Of a stretch of 64,000 nt of DNA, positions 45,971 to 58,025 are shown piece after piece; positions within the stretch are counted from its first letter, which is position 1; the number at the start of each line of letters is the position of its first letter. The stretch comes from Sepioteuthis lessoniana (lineage: Eukaryota; Mollusca; Cephalopoda; Myopsida; Loliginidae). Location of the stretch: contig OY757904.1 in assembly GCA_963585895.1 (NCBI GenBank), forward strand, positions 69,890,365 to 69,954,364. Reading direction: 5' to 3'. The position numbers and the translations under genes were made by a program. Below the pieces are notes generated by a model. It was given only the letters and a program-made list of their open reading frames with translations, made no database searches and was not told the DNA's origin.

Positions 45971-45996
45971 TATATATATATATATATAGATATATA
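45935..45996. repeat. (GC)n-(AC)n-(AT)n microsatellite
   Basis: GCGCGCGC lies before AC and AT tracts. Confidence 0.95.
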
Positions 45997-46004
45997 TAAA
46001 CGTG

Positions 46005-46040
46005 CCCACACGATAAAAGTCTGGAAGGTTATTTAATGAT

Positions 46041-46044
<4 letters not shown>
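46005..46044 (-). mobile_element. Solitary mariner terminal inverted repeat
   Basis: GATAAAAGTCTGGAAGGTTA followed by a TGATCC-type end and CATATA matches the terminal repeat of the 41626-41666 end. (AT)n lies on both sides and no transposase remains. Confidence 0.7.

Positions 46045-46045
<1 letters not shown>

Positions 46046-46107
<62 letters not shown>
46046..46107. repeat. (AT)n tract
   Basis: Pure AT tract starting at the mariner TA. Confidence 0.97.
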
Positions 46108-46108
<1 letters not shown>

Positions 46109-46489
46109 CGTTTCAACACCACAATGAATATATAGATTCATCGAGTTTTTACCCCTCTATTTTATTTTTATATTTTAAACGAATATGTTTTTTATATCGT
46201 TTCAGCATCACCCCTGTTCCGGTCTATGCTAAGTTAGACCCATTTACATTATTTGTTTTATTTTTAATAAACAATCAATTTTTAAGACACTAATTTTACA
46301 GGCAACAACAGAATATGGCAGCAAGAGCCAAACTTTTTTTCTAAATAGGTAATCTAAGGACGAAATAATGGATTCAATACATACATTTTTCAATGACCTG
46401 ACATCACATTTCGATGTATTTCTGTTGTCTTTTCATTCTGCTGTTATCCTTTGGTTGTGGACACCGATTCGTTACTAGCTATAATGTAC

Positions 46490-46730
46490 AAATCCTGGAA
46501 GCAACATCGTACAAAACACCAGCTATGAGGCCAATTACCTCCCATCGCTAGAACAATCCAAATAAGATGGACAACACATGCAGCGCACTGCAGGAGAAAT
46601 ACAAACGGACTCATAAGCGACATTTACACGGACATGCAAGTGTTGGACGACCTACGAGAACTTATCTAAAAAAACTCTGTGAGCCAAATGATGAGAGAGA
46701 ATCAGGGAAATCCCTGCTCGCAGCATGACA

Positions 46731-46735
<5 letters not shown>
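46490..46735 (+). pseudogene. LINE-X C-terminal relic, plus strand
   Basis: NKSWKQHRTKHQL, LPPIARTIQIRWTTHAAHC and LISDIYTD follow the LINE-X order with a stop after the first block. The 3' end runs into (AT)n where other copies have (ATG)n. Confidence 0.78.

Positions 46736-46763
<28 letters not shown>
46734..46763. repeat. (AT)n tract
   Basis: Pure AT tract directly at the LINE-X 3' end. Confidence 0.95.
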
Positions 46764-46766
<3 letters not shown>

Positions 46767-47044
46767 CTGACGATTATTCCTTTAAACATACATCATATAT
46801 TTTTACTACATATGGTGATACTATCGATAACATTTTTTAAGTATTGTGCAGAGAAATAACATTCATCCATTCATACGTGTTCAGGCTTGTGGTTAGAAAA
46901 AGGAAGGAAGCACAACAAATACTCAGTTGAAGTATTTAAATCCAAATTCTTATTCAGTACAAGGGAAGAGTATTGGAAGTTATTTAAAATTGAACCGGAT
47001 AGAATGAAGTGTTATCACATTGTGCATCTTACTATTTAAAAGAA

Positions 47045-47320
47045 GTATCTACCTAATCCTTTTTCCATTGCCAGGATGTGACACAATATAATTTTTTTAC
47101 GGAAGTTTAAATTCAGACTATTCACTTTCGTAGACTCGCTACCACATTAAAGATAAAATGCTAAATCTACTCTACTTTATACGCATTGCTGGCGCAGGAG
47201 ATATGAATTTATGGCCTTCCCTTGAGCCTAAGCGTTAAATGAAATGCACACAGCCTCGTCCAGCTTTTGAACTCGGACCGTGGTCTCCATTTCCTGCCGA
47301 AGATTTCTGTTGTACTAAAA
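47045..47320 (-). mobile_element. Degraded SINE-B, minus strand
   Basis: CCATTGCCAGGATGTGACAC, AAATTCAGACTATTCACTTT and CCAGCTTTTGAACTCGGACC keep the SINE-B order on the minus strand over almost the full length. Confidence 0.72.
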
Positions 47321-49559
47321 GAAGCACCGCATGAAATATCGTATACAGTTCTGATCAAAGGATTCAAGGTTTTATTTTAACTTGAAGTAAATCTAAAATG
47401 ATAATGAGCTGTGTATCACAGTTTAAGAGTTTGTAAAACAGAAGATCATCAGATTTTTTGGTTTAAAATCATCGATACACATTGGTTACCCTACATTTTT
47501 AGACTTTGCATACGCAACTATATTTAGTAAATAATTTGATCGAACGATTAAGATAATAATTATTCTCGCATTAAATATCTGTGAGTCAATGTTAATACCG
47601 TTGAGAGTAACAAAACACATTTGATTTAATTGAATATTTTTAAAATACAGTTATTTAATCCAAGTCTCCTAGCAAATCATTATTAAACGAAGGACATCTG
47701 ATCGAAATTAAAACTTTTTCCTTTTCTCCCAGTGGAAGGGGATTTTTTGTAGTCTCTTTTTTTTCTTTTATATCGTGTAAAAATAAAACAACTACAAAAA
47801 ACAACGTGGGAATTATTCACACTTAAAGTATGTCACTTTTTACTCTTAAATTCATCTTTCCCTATTCATTATTTTTGGAAAATTTAGTTTTCACGTTTTA
47901 TTTTTAGATATTTTTATGAGATGTTTGGATTTCTTAAAAATAAACGATTTCCCTGATTAATCTCTGAAAAAAAATGAATAATCAAATTATCGATTATTGT
48001 GCAAACTCGTCGCAATAGTCAACTTTCTAATTGGATGACGTTTTAGTAATTTTTGTCAAATATTTCTTTTTGGTATTCCCGCCTGCTTTCATTGTTGTCG
48101 GTCTATGATTCTGCGTAGGTAGCTCTTTGCCAGTGTTTAACATTTTCTACATATGATTTACTTGTATTTATTTTTCAGTATTAGAAATTGTTTGATAATA
48201 TTTTTGCTTTATCACATGATATGTCTTAGCTTCTGGTTGATAAAAAAATTGGAACAAAAATAAACGGGAAGTTGAAAACCTAATCACAAGAAGTTAGAAA
48301 TTAATTGATAATTTAAGAATGAGTATTGTTATGTAAGAAGAATGTGCCAATACTGACCACGGATCTCTAGGCAAAAAACACAACAGTTGAAATAGATTGC
48401 GCTCTTGGGTGTCACGTGACTAGGACAAGTAAATAGATAAATCATTCAAACAGAAGAATGCGTGTATTATTTACTGTGAAGTATTGCGTATACAGTCGTC
48501 ACTCGATTCGTTACCAAGTACTTGATTCGGTCTCCAGCATTGTACAAGAGTGAAACAATATAAAGTGTTAACGAAGGTTACCCTTGAAAGAAACATTACA
48601 GAAATATAGAGAAAAGATAAATGGAATCATAATGAATGAAGAATTAATGATATTATATTTGATTGATTTTAACGGCATATCAACATATCTGTGGTTATAA
48701 TAATCATATTTAGTCTAGGAAATTGAGTACAGCATTCATTTATAATTACATTTTAGTAGTTTCTTAATGTTTTTGTATTTGTTAAAGAATAGATCTTTCC
48801 TTGATCGAATTGAAAATACTATTCCACTTTTTTTCTGATTTTAGACGATCTTTAACGGATGCGTACAATCGGCAATAACATGAATGTTTTTTGGGTTTTT
48901 TTTGTGACTACTTGTCTGACTTTTCCTTTCCTGGTGAGAACAAGCTCATCTCATTACCATCACACGATATAGTATTTTTCACTTGGCCATCTTTCTATTA
49001 GAAGCTTGCAATTCTACAGTTCAATTAAAAAATGAAACCACTTATATTCCTGATGAACTTTTTCAAATATTTGTATAAGGAAATAATTGAGTAGCCATTA
49101 TAACAAACGATTCATAGAGTTACTAGATCGATCTTTACTGATTGTCTCATATGTGAATGCGTAGTGTATTTAATTAAGTACAGTTAATACTTTGGATTTC
49201 TTGTATCAAAATATTATTAATCAAGTATTCATACATCATCTTTCATATTGTCTAAAATATGTGACGTTTAGCCAGTATTAACGCAACCATAGAAATATCG
49301 ATATCTTTATCATCAAGACATCGAGCACCATTTCAAAGGACACTAAAATATAATTTTTTATTTTATTTTAAGTCTCTCTGGTTTTACCACAGTTGTGTTT
49401 GTAATATCTGACTCATGCAAATTAATACATCATTTGTGGGTGAAACTGCATACAGTTGCATTATTTTTCATTTCTGTTTGTGTTGCCTAAGTAATTTAAT
49501 ATAGGAAAATAACGAAAAATATTTAAAAGGATGTAAAATACTTAAAGTAATTTGTAGTA
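47321..49559. other. Unassigned AT-rich DNA
   Basis: More than 2 kb without a recognisable gene or repeat, apart from a family-C-head-like TTTTAACGGCATATCAACAT at 48668. Possibly the most host-like intergenic DNA in the window. Confidence 0.45.
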
Positions 49560-49984
49560 AAAAAAAAATGATAAAAAGTTAGAATAATAATATAAAAGGA
49601 ATGGTTTACTTGAAATAGAATAAAGGAAGAAACCTCGAAAAAATTCTTAAAAAATTGTACATTAAAAGTAAAGGTGAATTTGGAAATGTATAAGATATGA
49701 CAAGTTTACAAGAATGTTAAAAAGATGTTTAAAGATGCCGAGAAAACAACTAGCATGTAATGACAAAATTGGGACAGAATTTGAAAATAAAATTGTAGAA
49801 GACATGACTAAAAAGAAACAACAAAAGAATGGACACGGTAGAAATGTTTCTGATAAACAAGCAAAAATAGAGACAGGAAAAAATGAAAAATGAAATGTAT
49901 AATGAATAGAAAATTGACTGAACTGAAGAAAGATACAATGAGGGAGGAAATTTACTGTAAAATGAAGAATGTGTGGGGAAATGA

Positions 49985-50024
<40 letters not shown>

Positions 50025-51400
50025 AAACAAATTAAAAAAAACGAAAGTTAGCTAATAAAACATAAATATGGAAGAAAGAAAGGAAATTTCATGGGTAAAG
50101 GAAAAAAAAGAGAAAAGGTATGCAGCAACAAAAGAAAGAAAAACAGAAAGAAAAGCAGGAGTGTAAAAAAAAAAAAAGATTTTAAAAAATGGAACATTGA
50201 AATCTGGAATCAAAAAGCAAACGGAAAAAACAGAAAAAAGAATGCATTCCCAAAGATGATGAAAGATATAAGCTAAAACTCTAAAAATGAAGAAAGAAAG
50301 AAAGAAAGAAAGAAAAAAAAAGGGGAATTTTAAAAAGTTATTAAGGAAGAAAACAAACATAGAAAACGTCAGAGAAAAGGAAAGAGAGAAGAAAATGAAT
50401 GCAATAGTAAAAGAAAGAAAAAACAGAAGGATTTAGTGGAGGGCAAGGGAAACAGATTGAACAGAAAATAGAAATCGAGAACAAATGGGAAAAATAGGAA
50501 AAAAAGAAAAATCAAAAAGAAAAAGATGTGTCGAAGACAATTAAAGCTGAGAAAAACAAAACAAAGAAGTAAAGAAGAAAAATAAGAAGGAGAGAAATGG
50601 CAGAAAAAAAGAAATCGCTCAAGTCATTACAGGAAAAAAATAGAAGTAGATAAAGAAAGAAAGAATGAATGAATGAAAGAAAGAAAGAATGGAAGGGAGC
50701 AATGTTAAAAGAAGTGATTTAAACATCATCTCGTAAAAAAAGCGAAAACTACAACAATAGAACCATTTAAACGCAACAGACACATTCAGGAAGAAATATC
50801 AAACATTCGAATTATGAATAAAAGGAGCAAATAAATTCAAGCAAAATATACAATTTAAAAAAGAAAAGTAAAATTTGATATATGACAAAGACAGAGTAAA
50901 AAAGATGTAAAAAAGGTAAAAAATCAAAAAAGCAAAGAGCGTTTGCGTAATAAAATGAAAATTTCCTGCGAAGAATAATAGAAAACAATTGTTTAAAATA
51001 TGAAAAAAAACAAAAAAAAACAAAACAACAACAACAGAAAACGAACTTGGCAACAAGGGAAAATAACAAATACTAAATGTAAGAAGACTGGGACAATTCA
51101 TATCGCAAAGACATGAAGAATCAGTACGGAAGGACGAATGCTTATTAAAGATAAATTGGCGGAATGATAAGATGATATGAAACCACAGGAGAACGTCAAA
51201 TTAAAAACATTGAAAGAAAATTAGACAAAAAACAAAGTATTGAAAATGAAGTAACACAAAAGCCTAAATTTCAGATGTCAACTCAAGATATGTTGCAAAT
51301 AAATGCAAGCAAAATATACTAAGAAAAAAACCTGAACATTAATATAGCGAAATATATAAGTAAGACAAGGCAGAAATGTAAAAATAAATATTCCCTAATA
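49560..51400. repeat. Long polypurine region rich in GAAA
   Basis: The plus strand is dominated by A and G for about 1.8 kb. By direct count, purines are 53 of 60 in 50101-50160, 48 of 60 in 50401-50460 and 47 of 60 in 50581-50640. Pure (GAAA)n occurs at 49984-50026 and 50290-50317, with many GAAA remnants between. The long minus-strand frames here (49662-50030, 50052-50360, 50799-51101) are Phe/Leu/Ser-rich consequences of the composition and not genes. Confidence 0.9.
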
Positions 51401-51404
51401 CATT

Positions 51405-52700
51405 TCATTATTATATTAATCCTTGTGCGTTTTTCACACCAGCATTAGCTGATAGCCAATCAATCGAATATGAGAGACAGCAAGTCACCTCAAGTCTCAA
51501 GGACTCTTCTCAGTATTCTAGCCGATTTAAGCAATGCTGTAGTTTGAATGGTCTCTGGTTGTTCTCCAATTTCCAATTCTTTTATTCTCCTTACCAAGCC
51601 ATTGGGAAACACCAATGATGATAAGTATCAGTAACTTTCACTCCCCATAACCTTTTATTACTCTTGCAGGGTCCAAGTAGTTTTATTCTTTTATTCTCCT
51701 TACCAAGCCATTGGGAAACACCAATGATGATAAGTATCAGTAACTTTCACTCCCCATAACCTTTTATTACTCTTGCAGGGTCCAAGTAGTTATCTCTCTT
51801 TTCTTTTTCTTCGATTTTAACATAGTGATCTGCTGGAACCACTGTGCTTTTTTTTTTTTTTTTTTTTTGGTTAAGTATCACTTGGTCAAGTTTTCTGGTC
51901 AGGATTAGGTCATCTATTTGTGACTCAAAATCGCAGAGAATTTCGTGGGTCTCATTCTCAAGAACAAGCACTGGTTTCTGCATATACCATTTGGTTGTAT
52001 GGTCAAATTCTTGCACAATTTCCATTAGATCACCTTCTCTATATAATCATACCTTGTCTTGTATTCTTTTTGTGCTAGTTTGTGGCATTCGTTTCTAATG
52101 TCAGTAATCGTTCCCTCTCTATCAGCACATAATCTGTATTTGCTATTTTGTTGCATCTTCCGTATTTTAGTTTTAACATAGTTGGTCTTTATGGCGTCAT
52201 ATTGTGCCGCTATTAGATAAGATTTTCAATTTACATTTTCCTTTCTTTGCCATTGTCAGCTCTTCTTGTATGAGATTCATCAATTTGACGCTTGAAATAC
52301 CCATACAGTCGTTTTTCGTCATATTTCTTTCATTTTCTAGCTATTGTTGTTCCGTTCACCATTATGCTGTTTATCCTGTTTCTGGTCATTTTAATGAGTC
52401 CTTGTTTGCCTTTAAGTAGTCTTCAAGTCCCCGATACTTTCACGAAATATTCAATACAAGTGAGACCTCTCCTCCTTTGCTTTACATTTATGGTCTCTCG
52501 GATGTAAGTCCTTGTGCATCGTCATCAGCTTTTTTATCGTTTAGTTTATTTGTTGAACCTCTTCCCTCATCAATTTCAAGAATGATCCCGAGTATCTTAC
52601 AAAGGTGTCAATTATTCTTTTGATGAGATTCCTGCTGCAGTGCCAGCTTTCGCGAAGTTTTCTTGTTTGTCTTAAATACTCTTAAGTTTCTTTTTGTTCA
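51405..52700 (-). mobile_element. R4/Dong-like LINE, longest fragment (copy e)
   Basis: The 3' end begins at ATTATATTAATCCTTGTGCG. Minus-strand codons at 51747-52025 read WYMQKPVLVLENETHEIL, then VPADHYVKIEEKEKRDNYL. The zinc-finger region at about 52080-52150 has lost one Cys and the His. Sequence upstream to about 52700 is in the position of the RT-finger linker, but I could not read a clean RT motif. A 109-bp exact tandem duplication lies inside it at 51576-51793. Confidence 0.78.
51576..51793. repeat. 109-bp tandem duplication inside LINE copy e
   Basis: ATTCTTTTATTCTCCTTACC begins both copies (51576 and 51685), and I see no difference through GGGTCCAAGTAGTT. The length is not a multiple of three, so it also breaks the frame. 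Confidence 0.93.
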
Positions 52701-52704
52701 AGCC

Positions 52705-52984
52705 TTATTCAGTACTTGTTCCTCTTTTCATTTTCTTTGATTTTTATTGTTTCGTGGGAACAAAAACGTCCGTTATTAGGCAAGGTTTCTTATTATTATA
52801 TTTTTGTTAAGCATTAGTAGGTCTGGTCTTCTGGCCTGGGTTCAGGGACTATTTGTGTCTCAAAATCACTGAGAAATGCGTATGTATCTTTCTCCAGGTC
52901 GGATTTTCGTTTGTGCATATACCATTTGTTCGTACGGTAGAATTTCAATTCCTTGCACAATTTCTAGATGATCTACTTTCCCAT
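52705..52984 (-). mobile_element. R4/Dong-like LINE fragment, copy f
   Basis: TGCATATACCATTTGTTC and the endonuclease-region block (AGGTCTGGTCTTCTGG on the plus strand) match other copies. Its 5' side ends at TTAATATTATCATTATT, where copy g begins. Confidence 0.72.
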
Positions 52985-52994
52985 TAATATTATC

Positions 52995-53576
52995 ATTATT
53001 CTTTGAGATTTTTTCACACCAGTGTTACCTGATCGCCTTCTAATGGAACTTTAGGAACAGCAAGTATCCTCAAATCTCTTATAGTCTACACAGTATTCTG
53101 GCCAATCATATTAATGCTGTAGCTTTGATGGTCTCCACTTGTCCTCTTATTTCCAAGTCATCTAGTCCCTTTACTAGTCCTTTGGTGACTGTACTAAACT
53201 CACCAATTGCAATTGATATCAATATCACCTTTATGTACCATAGTTTTTATCTTTTATATTTTTAATTTTTTAGATCTCTTGCAATGTCTCGCTACTTATG
53301 TTCCTACACGCTTTCTTTTAATTTTATTCTATGTTCTGCTGGGACGGTGAAATCCACTATTCGACAGGTCTCGCTTTTTTTATTTTTTTATTTACTTATT
53401 GACTGTCACTGGCTCTGGTTATCAGGACGAGATATTAGGGGATCTGTTCGTATCTCAAAACCTCAGAAAAGTTTTTGCATCTCTTTCTCCTAGATGGATT
53501 CTGCGTTGTGCATTAACCTTTAGTTTGTATGGTCAAACGTAAACTACTTGCATAATTCCCAGTCGATCAACATTAC
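52995..53576 (-). mobile_element. R4/Dong-like LINE fragment, copy g
   Basis: Starts at the 3' end consensus TTTCACACCAGTGTTACCTG. TTCTGGCCAATCATATTAAT and TGGTCTCCACTTGTCCTCTT follow. It ends in (TTA)5 at about 53577-53590. Confidence 0.77.
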
Positions 53577-53689
53577 CATTATTATTATTACATAGAAGTT
53601 TGTCTCTGCTTATTTCCTGTTCGTGTGTTTCGGTACCTAGAACTCATAATAAATCAATTTCGTTAAAAGATAACATATGAAAACTGAAG

Positions 53690-53880
53690 CAGGTAACCGA
53701 AGAACGAAAGAAAGATATGGAATTCCATCGTTTAATTAGAAACAGGCATTAAGAATTAAATATCTGTCATTTTAATGCTTGATTTATGAGTTCTATATAC
53801 ATCCGAATAAAAAGAATTTGCTACACATAAAAAGAGAAGAGAGTGTAACACTAGGAAAGAAAAATAAAGCGATGCATTGA

Positions 53881-53924
<44 letters not shown>

Positions 53925-53930
53925 AAATGG
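53690..53930. repeat. Purine-rich stretch with (GAAA)12
   Basis: A pure GAAA tract occupies about 53878-53925 within a purine-rich stretch like that at 49.6-51.4 kb. Confidence 0.93.
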
Positions 53931-54445
53931 GAGCAGAGAGGAAGTGTGTAAAAAATGTGGGCAGAAATTATATACCAGGTGTGTCTAAAAAGTGTAGAGA
54001 TTAACTTTACAATTTTCTTGGTAATTAACAAATTCAACTCAACATCGTCTATACGATTAAACGATTATACGATTATAAGAAAAAATGTCCTGTGTATAAT
54101 CCGAAAATGGATCTAGCTGTGAGGAATCTGTTCTGAAACTCTAAAGAAACTGTGTCAACCGTTCGTTGCCGTATATTTTTATATGGAATTTTCTAAAAAA
54201 AACTATGAAAATCATTAATCAGAAGCTTCATTAATTTAAGCAAATTAACTAGACCATTGAAGTGGAGTAGACACATGACAATAAAACATTTAAAAAAAAA
54301 TTATTCAAAATATACTTTTAAAAAATGTAAGGTGTAAAGAAAAATCTCTTTCAAAAGAATCCGCGTTTTATATTGCTAAAGAAAAGAAACAATATTAAAA
54401 TACGATAATTAGCTATATTTTTTTTTACTTTGTCGCTTTCAGCAG

Positions 54446-54448
<3 letters not shown>
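53931..54448. other. Unassigned AT-rich DNA
   Basis: CCAGGTGTGTCTAAAAAGTG near 53973 recalls the terminal sequence of some other mariner elements, but no transposase codons follow convincingly. Confidence 0.35.
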
Positions 54449-54522
<74 letters not shown>

Positions 54523-54545
54523 ACAGGAATGATTAGGTATATTTT

Positions 54546-54582
<37 letters not shown>
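54449..54582. repeat. Two (AT)n tracts with (GT)n between
   Basis: AT at 54449-54507, GT to about 54522, and AT again at 54550-54582. Confidence 0.96.
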
Positions 54583-54584
<2 letters not shown>

Positions 54585-54609
54585 GTATTTAAACATTTAA
54601 GCGGGGGTC

Positions 54610-54930
54610 TTATCTATGGGTAAAATAGAATTAAACCGTCACCTTATGCAAAACTGAATTGCTTGAAATATGACTGTTTTGGCATTTAAACTGCGTATTT
54701 ATGCTAAATGTAAATATTTGAAATGGGACTATTTTTGACATTGAGATGTATTACGGTCAACTAAATTGTTTGAAATAGAACTTTTTTGACATTCAACCTT
54801 GTGTAAGCAGAAAAATATGTTAATATTCAAACGAATTGTTTAAAAAAGAAATGTTTATTTGTATAAAAATGGATTTGGAATTAAATAACCTATAACCGTT
54901 GATATGCCATAAAACCCAGATAAACAATAA
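54610..54930 (-). mobile_element. Family C copy lacking its tail, minus strand
   Basis: On the minus strand the head (TTTATCTGGGTTTTATGGCA) lies near 54912-54930 and is followed by three to four modules to about 54640. The conserved tail is absent. Confidence 0.77.
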
Positions 54931-54974
54931 GATAAGCAAATACGGTTAGGTTTTTGTCGGGATTTGGTGGTGTT

Positions 54975-55167
54975 TTTATTTCACTCCTTTTCACTCCTGT
55001 GTTACTCTGAGTGACAGCAAGACTATCCAGGTCTCTAGGATTCTTCTAAATATTCTAGCCTATCTTAACAACGCTGTAGCTTGGTTAGACTCATGTATTC
55101 CTCTGATTTCAATAGCTCCAGTCTTTTTTCCTGGCAATTAGCGACCGTTCCAAGCATACCACAGAGT
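54975..55167 (-). mobile_element. R4/Dong-like LINE 3' scrap, copy h1
   Basis: GAGTGACAGCAAGACTATCC and TATTCTAGCCTATCTTAACA match the LINE 3' region. It ends at GATTATTATTTAA, where copy h2 begins. Confidence 0.68.
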
Positions 55168-55179
55168 ACTCTGATTATT

Positions 55180-55490
55180 ATTTAACTCCTTGCAAGTTTG
55201 TTTTTTTCATACCAACGTAACCTGATGGTCTTTCAAAGGAGTTTGAGTGACAGCATATCTTCTAATGTTTTAAGAATTCTTATCAGAATGCTGCCTGATC
55301 TCAGCAACGTTGTGATCTGAATGGTGTTTTTTTTTTCAGTGATCTCCATTTCCTTTATTTCCTTCTCTGAGTAGTTGGTGACGATTCCAAATGCACCAAA
55401 TACAATAAATATTTAATTTACCTTCATGTTCCACAGCTCTTTTAGTTCTTTCGCAAGGTTCAAATATTTGTCTATCATTCACTTTTCTTT
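55180..55490 (-). mobile_element. R4/Dong-like LINE fragment, copy h2
   Basis: TTTTTTTCATACCAACGTAA and GAGTTTGAGTGACAGCATAT give the 3' end; CTTTTAGTTCTTTCGCAAGG lies deeper in the element. Confidence 0.7.
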
Positions 55491-55494
55491 GGTT

Positions 55495-56220
55495 TTCTTA
55501 CTCCTTGTGAGCTTTTAACGCCGGCGTTAGCAAATGATCTTTCCCTGGAATCAGAGGGAAATCAAGTCGAATCAACTCCCCTGGACTCTTCTTAGCATGT
55601 TGGCCGACCAAAACAATTGTGTAGTTTGAATGGTCTTGACATGTCGTCTAAATTTCCAACTCTTACAGCGCCCTAACAAAATCTTAAAGATCATTTCAAG
55701 CGCACCAGATACAATTGGTACCACTGTCAGCCTCATGTTCAAGAGCTTTTTTTTAGTTCTCTGCTAGGTATAAGTATTCGTAATTTTCATCGTCTTTGAT
55801 TGTCACTCTGTGGTCTGCGAAGACGATGAAGTCTACAGCTTAGCAGGTTTTATTTTTTATTTTATTTTTGTTTACTATTACTAGGCCTAGTCTTGTGGTT
55901 GGGATTAAGGATATTTTTGTATTTAAAAATCCCAAAGAATTTAATGTGCCTCATTCTCTAGGACTGATTCCGGTTTGTGTATATACTATTTGTTCCTAGG
56001 GTGAATTTTCAATTACTTGCACAATTCCCGGTTGAACCCCTTCCCTACCCAGTCTTTTGTAGTCGTTAATCATTTTACGCCAATTTTCTGCATTCACTTA
56101 TGCGATTAATCGTTTCGTCTCTATCACCTCAGAAAGTACAAATATTCCGTTATATCATATTTATTTTTACTTTAAAATTGTAGGTTCTTATGGCGTTGTT
56201 ATTATTATCTCTATGGTTTT
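55495..56220 (-). mobile_element. R4/Dong-like LINE fragment, copy h3
   Basis: Starts at ACTCCTTGTGAGCTTTTAAC. It extends through the endonuclease-region and TATACTATTTGTTCCTAGGG blocks to a degraded zinc-finger region near 56100, ending at GTTATTATTATC. Confidence 0.73.
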
Positions 56221-57310
56221 TCATTTCTTTTTACAAAAGTATTATCTGGGGCAATTCACTGATGTTTTAATCACTATATACCTTTTAACTAACCCAGAAC
56301 TATTTGGGGTATTCAAGCCAATCTCAGCAGAGTTGTTCTTTGGGAGGTTTTCAATCTGTCTAGGATATTTAGTTTCACAGTCTTTTTTCGTGGTCCATTG
56401 GGGTAATTTTCTAGCTTCTCTCTCTAGCTCTGTTTCATCCGTGTTCCATATTTATTCATCAGATATCCGGCAAAGATTCTGTATCCATCTAGGTTTCTAT
56501 TTCCCTAAAGTTTAATTTGTAGCCTGATTGAACAACGACGTTGAATACTTGAAAAGTGCCTTCGTAGTTGTTAAATAAAACGAGGCCTGGTTGTCAAACT
56601 TGAACTTGGTTTTCATTTTTTATCTCAATCTCACAAAGTATTTTGTTGATTTGATTATCCAGTTCAGAGTCTGGTCTTTACAAATATGATTTCTCTGTAC
56701 GAGCAAAGTTATGTCACTTGCACAAATCCCTGTAGATCTCCTTCCTCTTCTATCTCCGTCTGCTTATGAGATCTGTGTACCATTTTCCTATATTTACATA
56801 TGTGGCTTCGAGTTTCATCTCTTTCACCTTCTCTCTTCACAGTCTACATTGCTAGTTTCCTGTGTCATGTATATTCTACACATATATTCTTGGTTGATAT
56901 TAATATTTAGCTCTGTTTAGATTCCATCTACTTATTCATGTTCATGGCATCAAACGCACATTTTCTCTTTTTTTTTCTTTTGATCCATGTTGTTGTTTTT
57001 TTCTCCTATCTTTTTTTTATTTTCTCGGTTTCATAATTCCCAGTTTTCTATCAGCCAAGGTATTATTTTTGTTTATGAATTCACATTGCCTGTGTATCTG
57101 ATTGTTACTCATTAGTCTCTAACATTGTCATATCCTATATAGTGCGGCGTATTTCAATTATTCTGTTTTCTTAATTGATTCAGTTTCGTATTGGGTTTTC
57201 TATCTATTTGTAAATTTCTTCGGGACTGTTCCAAGTGCTTTATTTATAGCAATTACACTCAGCATATACATATTACACAATTATATTTGCTCTTTTGCTG
57301 GATCTTGATA
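56221..57310 (-). mobile_element. Highly degraded R4/Dong-like sequence
   Basis: At 56520-56860 the order GGCCTGGTTGTC, AGTATTTTGTTGATTTG, CACTTGCACAAATCCC matches the LINE, and GGGACTGTTCCAAGTGCTTT at 57221 matches its 3' UTR side. Between them the sequence is T-rich and unreadable. The 100-codon forward frame at 56213-56515 is antisense to LINE-like sequence and is not accepted as a gene. Confidence 0.5.
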
Positions 57311-58025
57311 TTCATACAGTTTTTTTTTTCATTCGACAAGTGCATCTAAAGAAAGAACAGGGAAATATAAATTCACCTTTTAGCTCATAAAAATGATATA
57401 TCAGGAACATATAAAAAAACGAGGTTAATGTTTGCTGCATTCTCTAATACTATTCGACGCAGTCTCATTTGTTCATCTACTCAGGAGACATTTGCTATTT
57501 TCATGGATTCTATAAAAAATCCTAATAAATTGTGTTTTGTTTGTTTGCCTAAGTATTGAATTAGTGGTATGATGTGCTGGTTCTCAACATGAACAATTAT
57601 TCGGCATTTTATGTTCGAAACATTGTAGAGGCGAGTGGTATTGTATTTCCTCTGTCAATGCAGGTTAATATATAGAAATTACATTTTCTGTCGATAAAGA
57701 GGAATGTCAGAACACATATTTGGATAATTAATAGTTAGATTGGAGTACGTTAGATAATCTCTCAGTGTGCAACCAAAATGATTATTATTAAATGTAATTA
57801 TTAATATCATATAAGAATATTTTAAACAATTTAACAGTATAATACTATTTAAGTCACTTGAATCTAAAATTGTTTCGAAAATATTATGATTATTGGTTAT
57901 TTGTAAACATATAATTGTAAGAATATGAAATAACCCTATTTGCCTTGATTATAATAGGCTGACCTCATTTTCTATAGCGAAGTAAAACTCTCCCATTTAA
58001 AAAAGGAATGTTCTGTATATGAGTT
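57311..58025. other. Unassigned AT-rich DNA
   Basis: Nothing recognised. Confidence 0.45.

Noticed and set aside
49662..51101. Phe/Leu/Ser-rich frames of 62-122 codons that look like membrane proteins
   Set aside because: The minus strand is polypyrimidine here, so TTT, CTT and TCT codons dominate; the hydrophobicity is compositional.
53973..54180. Second mariner family starting CCAGGTGTGTCTAAAAAGTG
   Set aside because: No transposase codons or second terminal repeat could be found nearby.
56213..56515. 100-codon plus-strand frame with hydrophobic stretches
   Set aside because: It is antisense to degraded LINE sequence and T-rich by composition.
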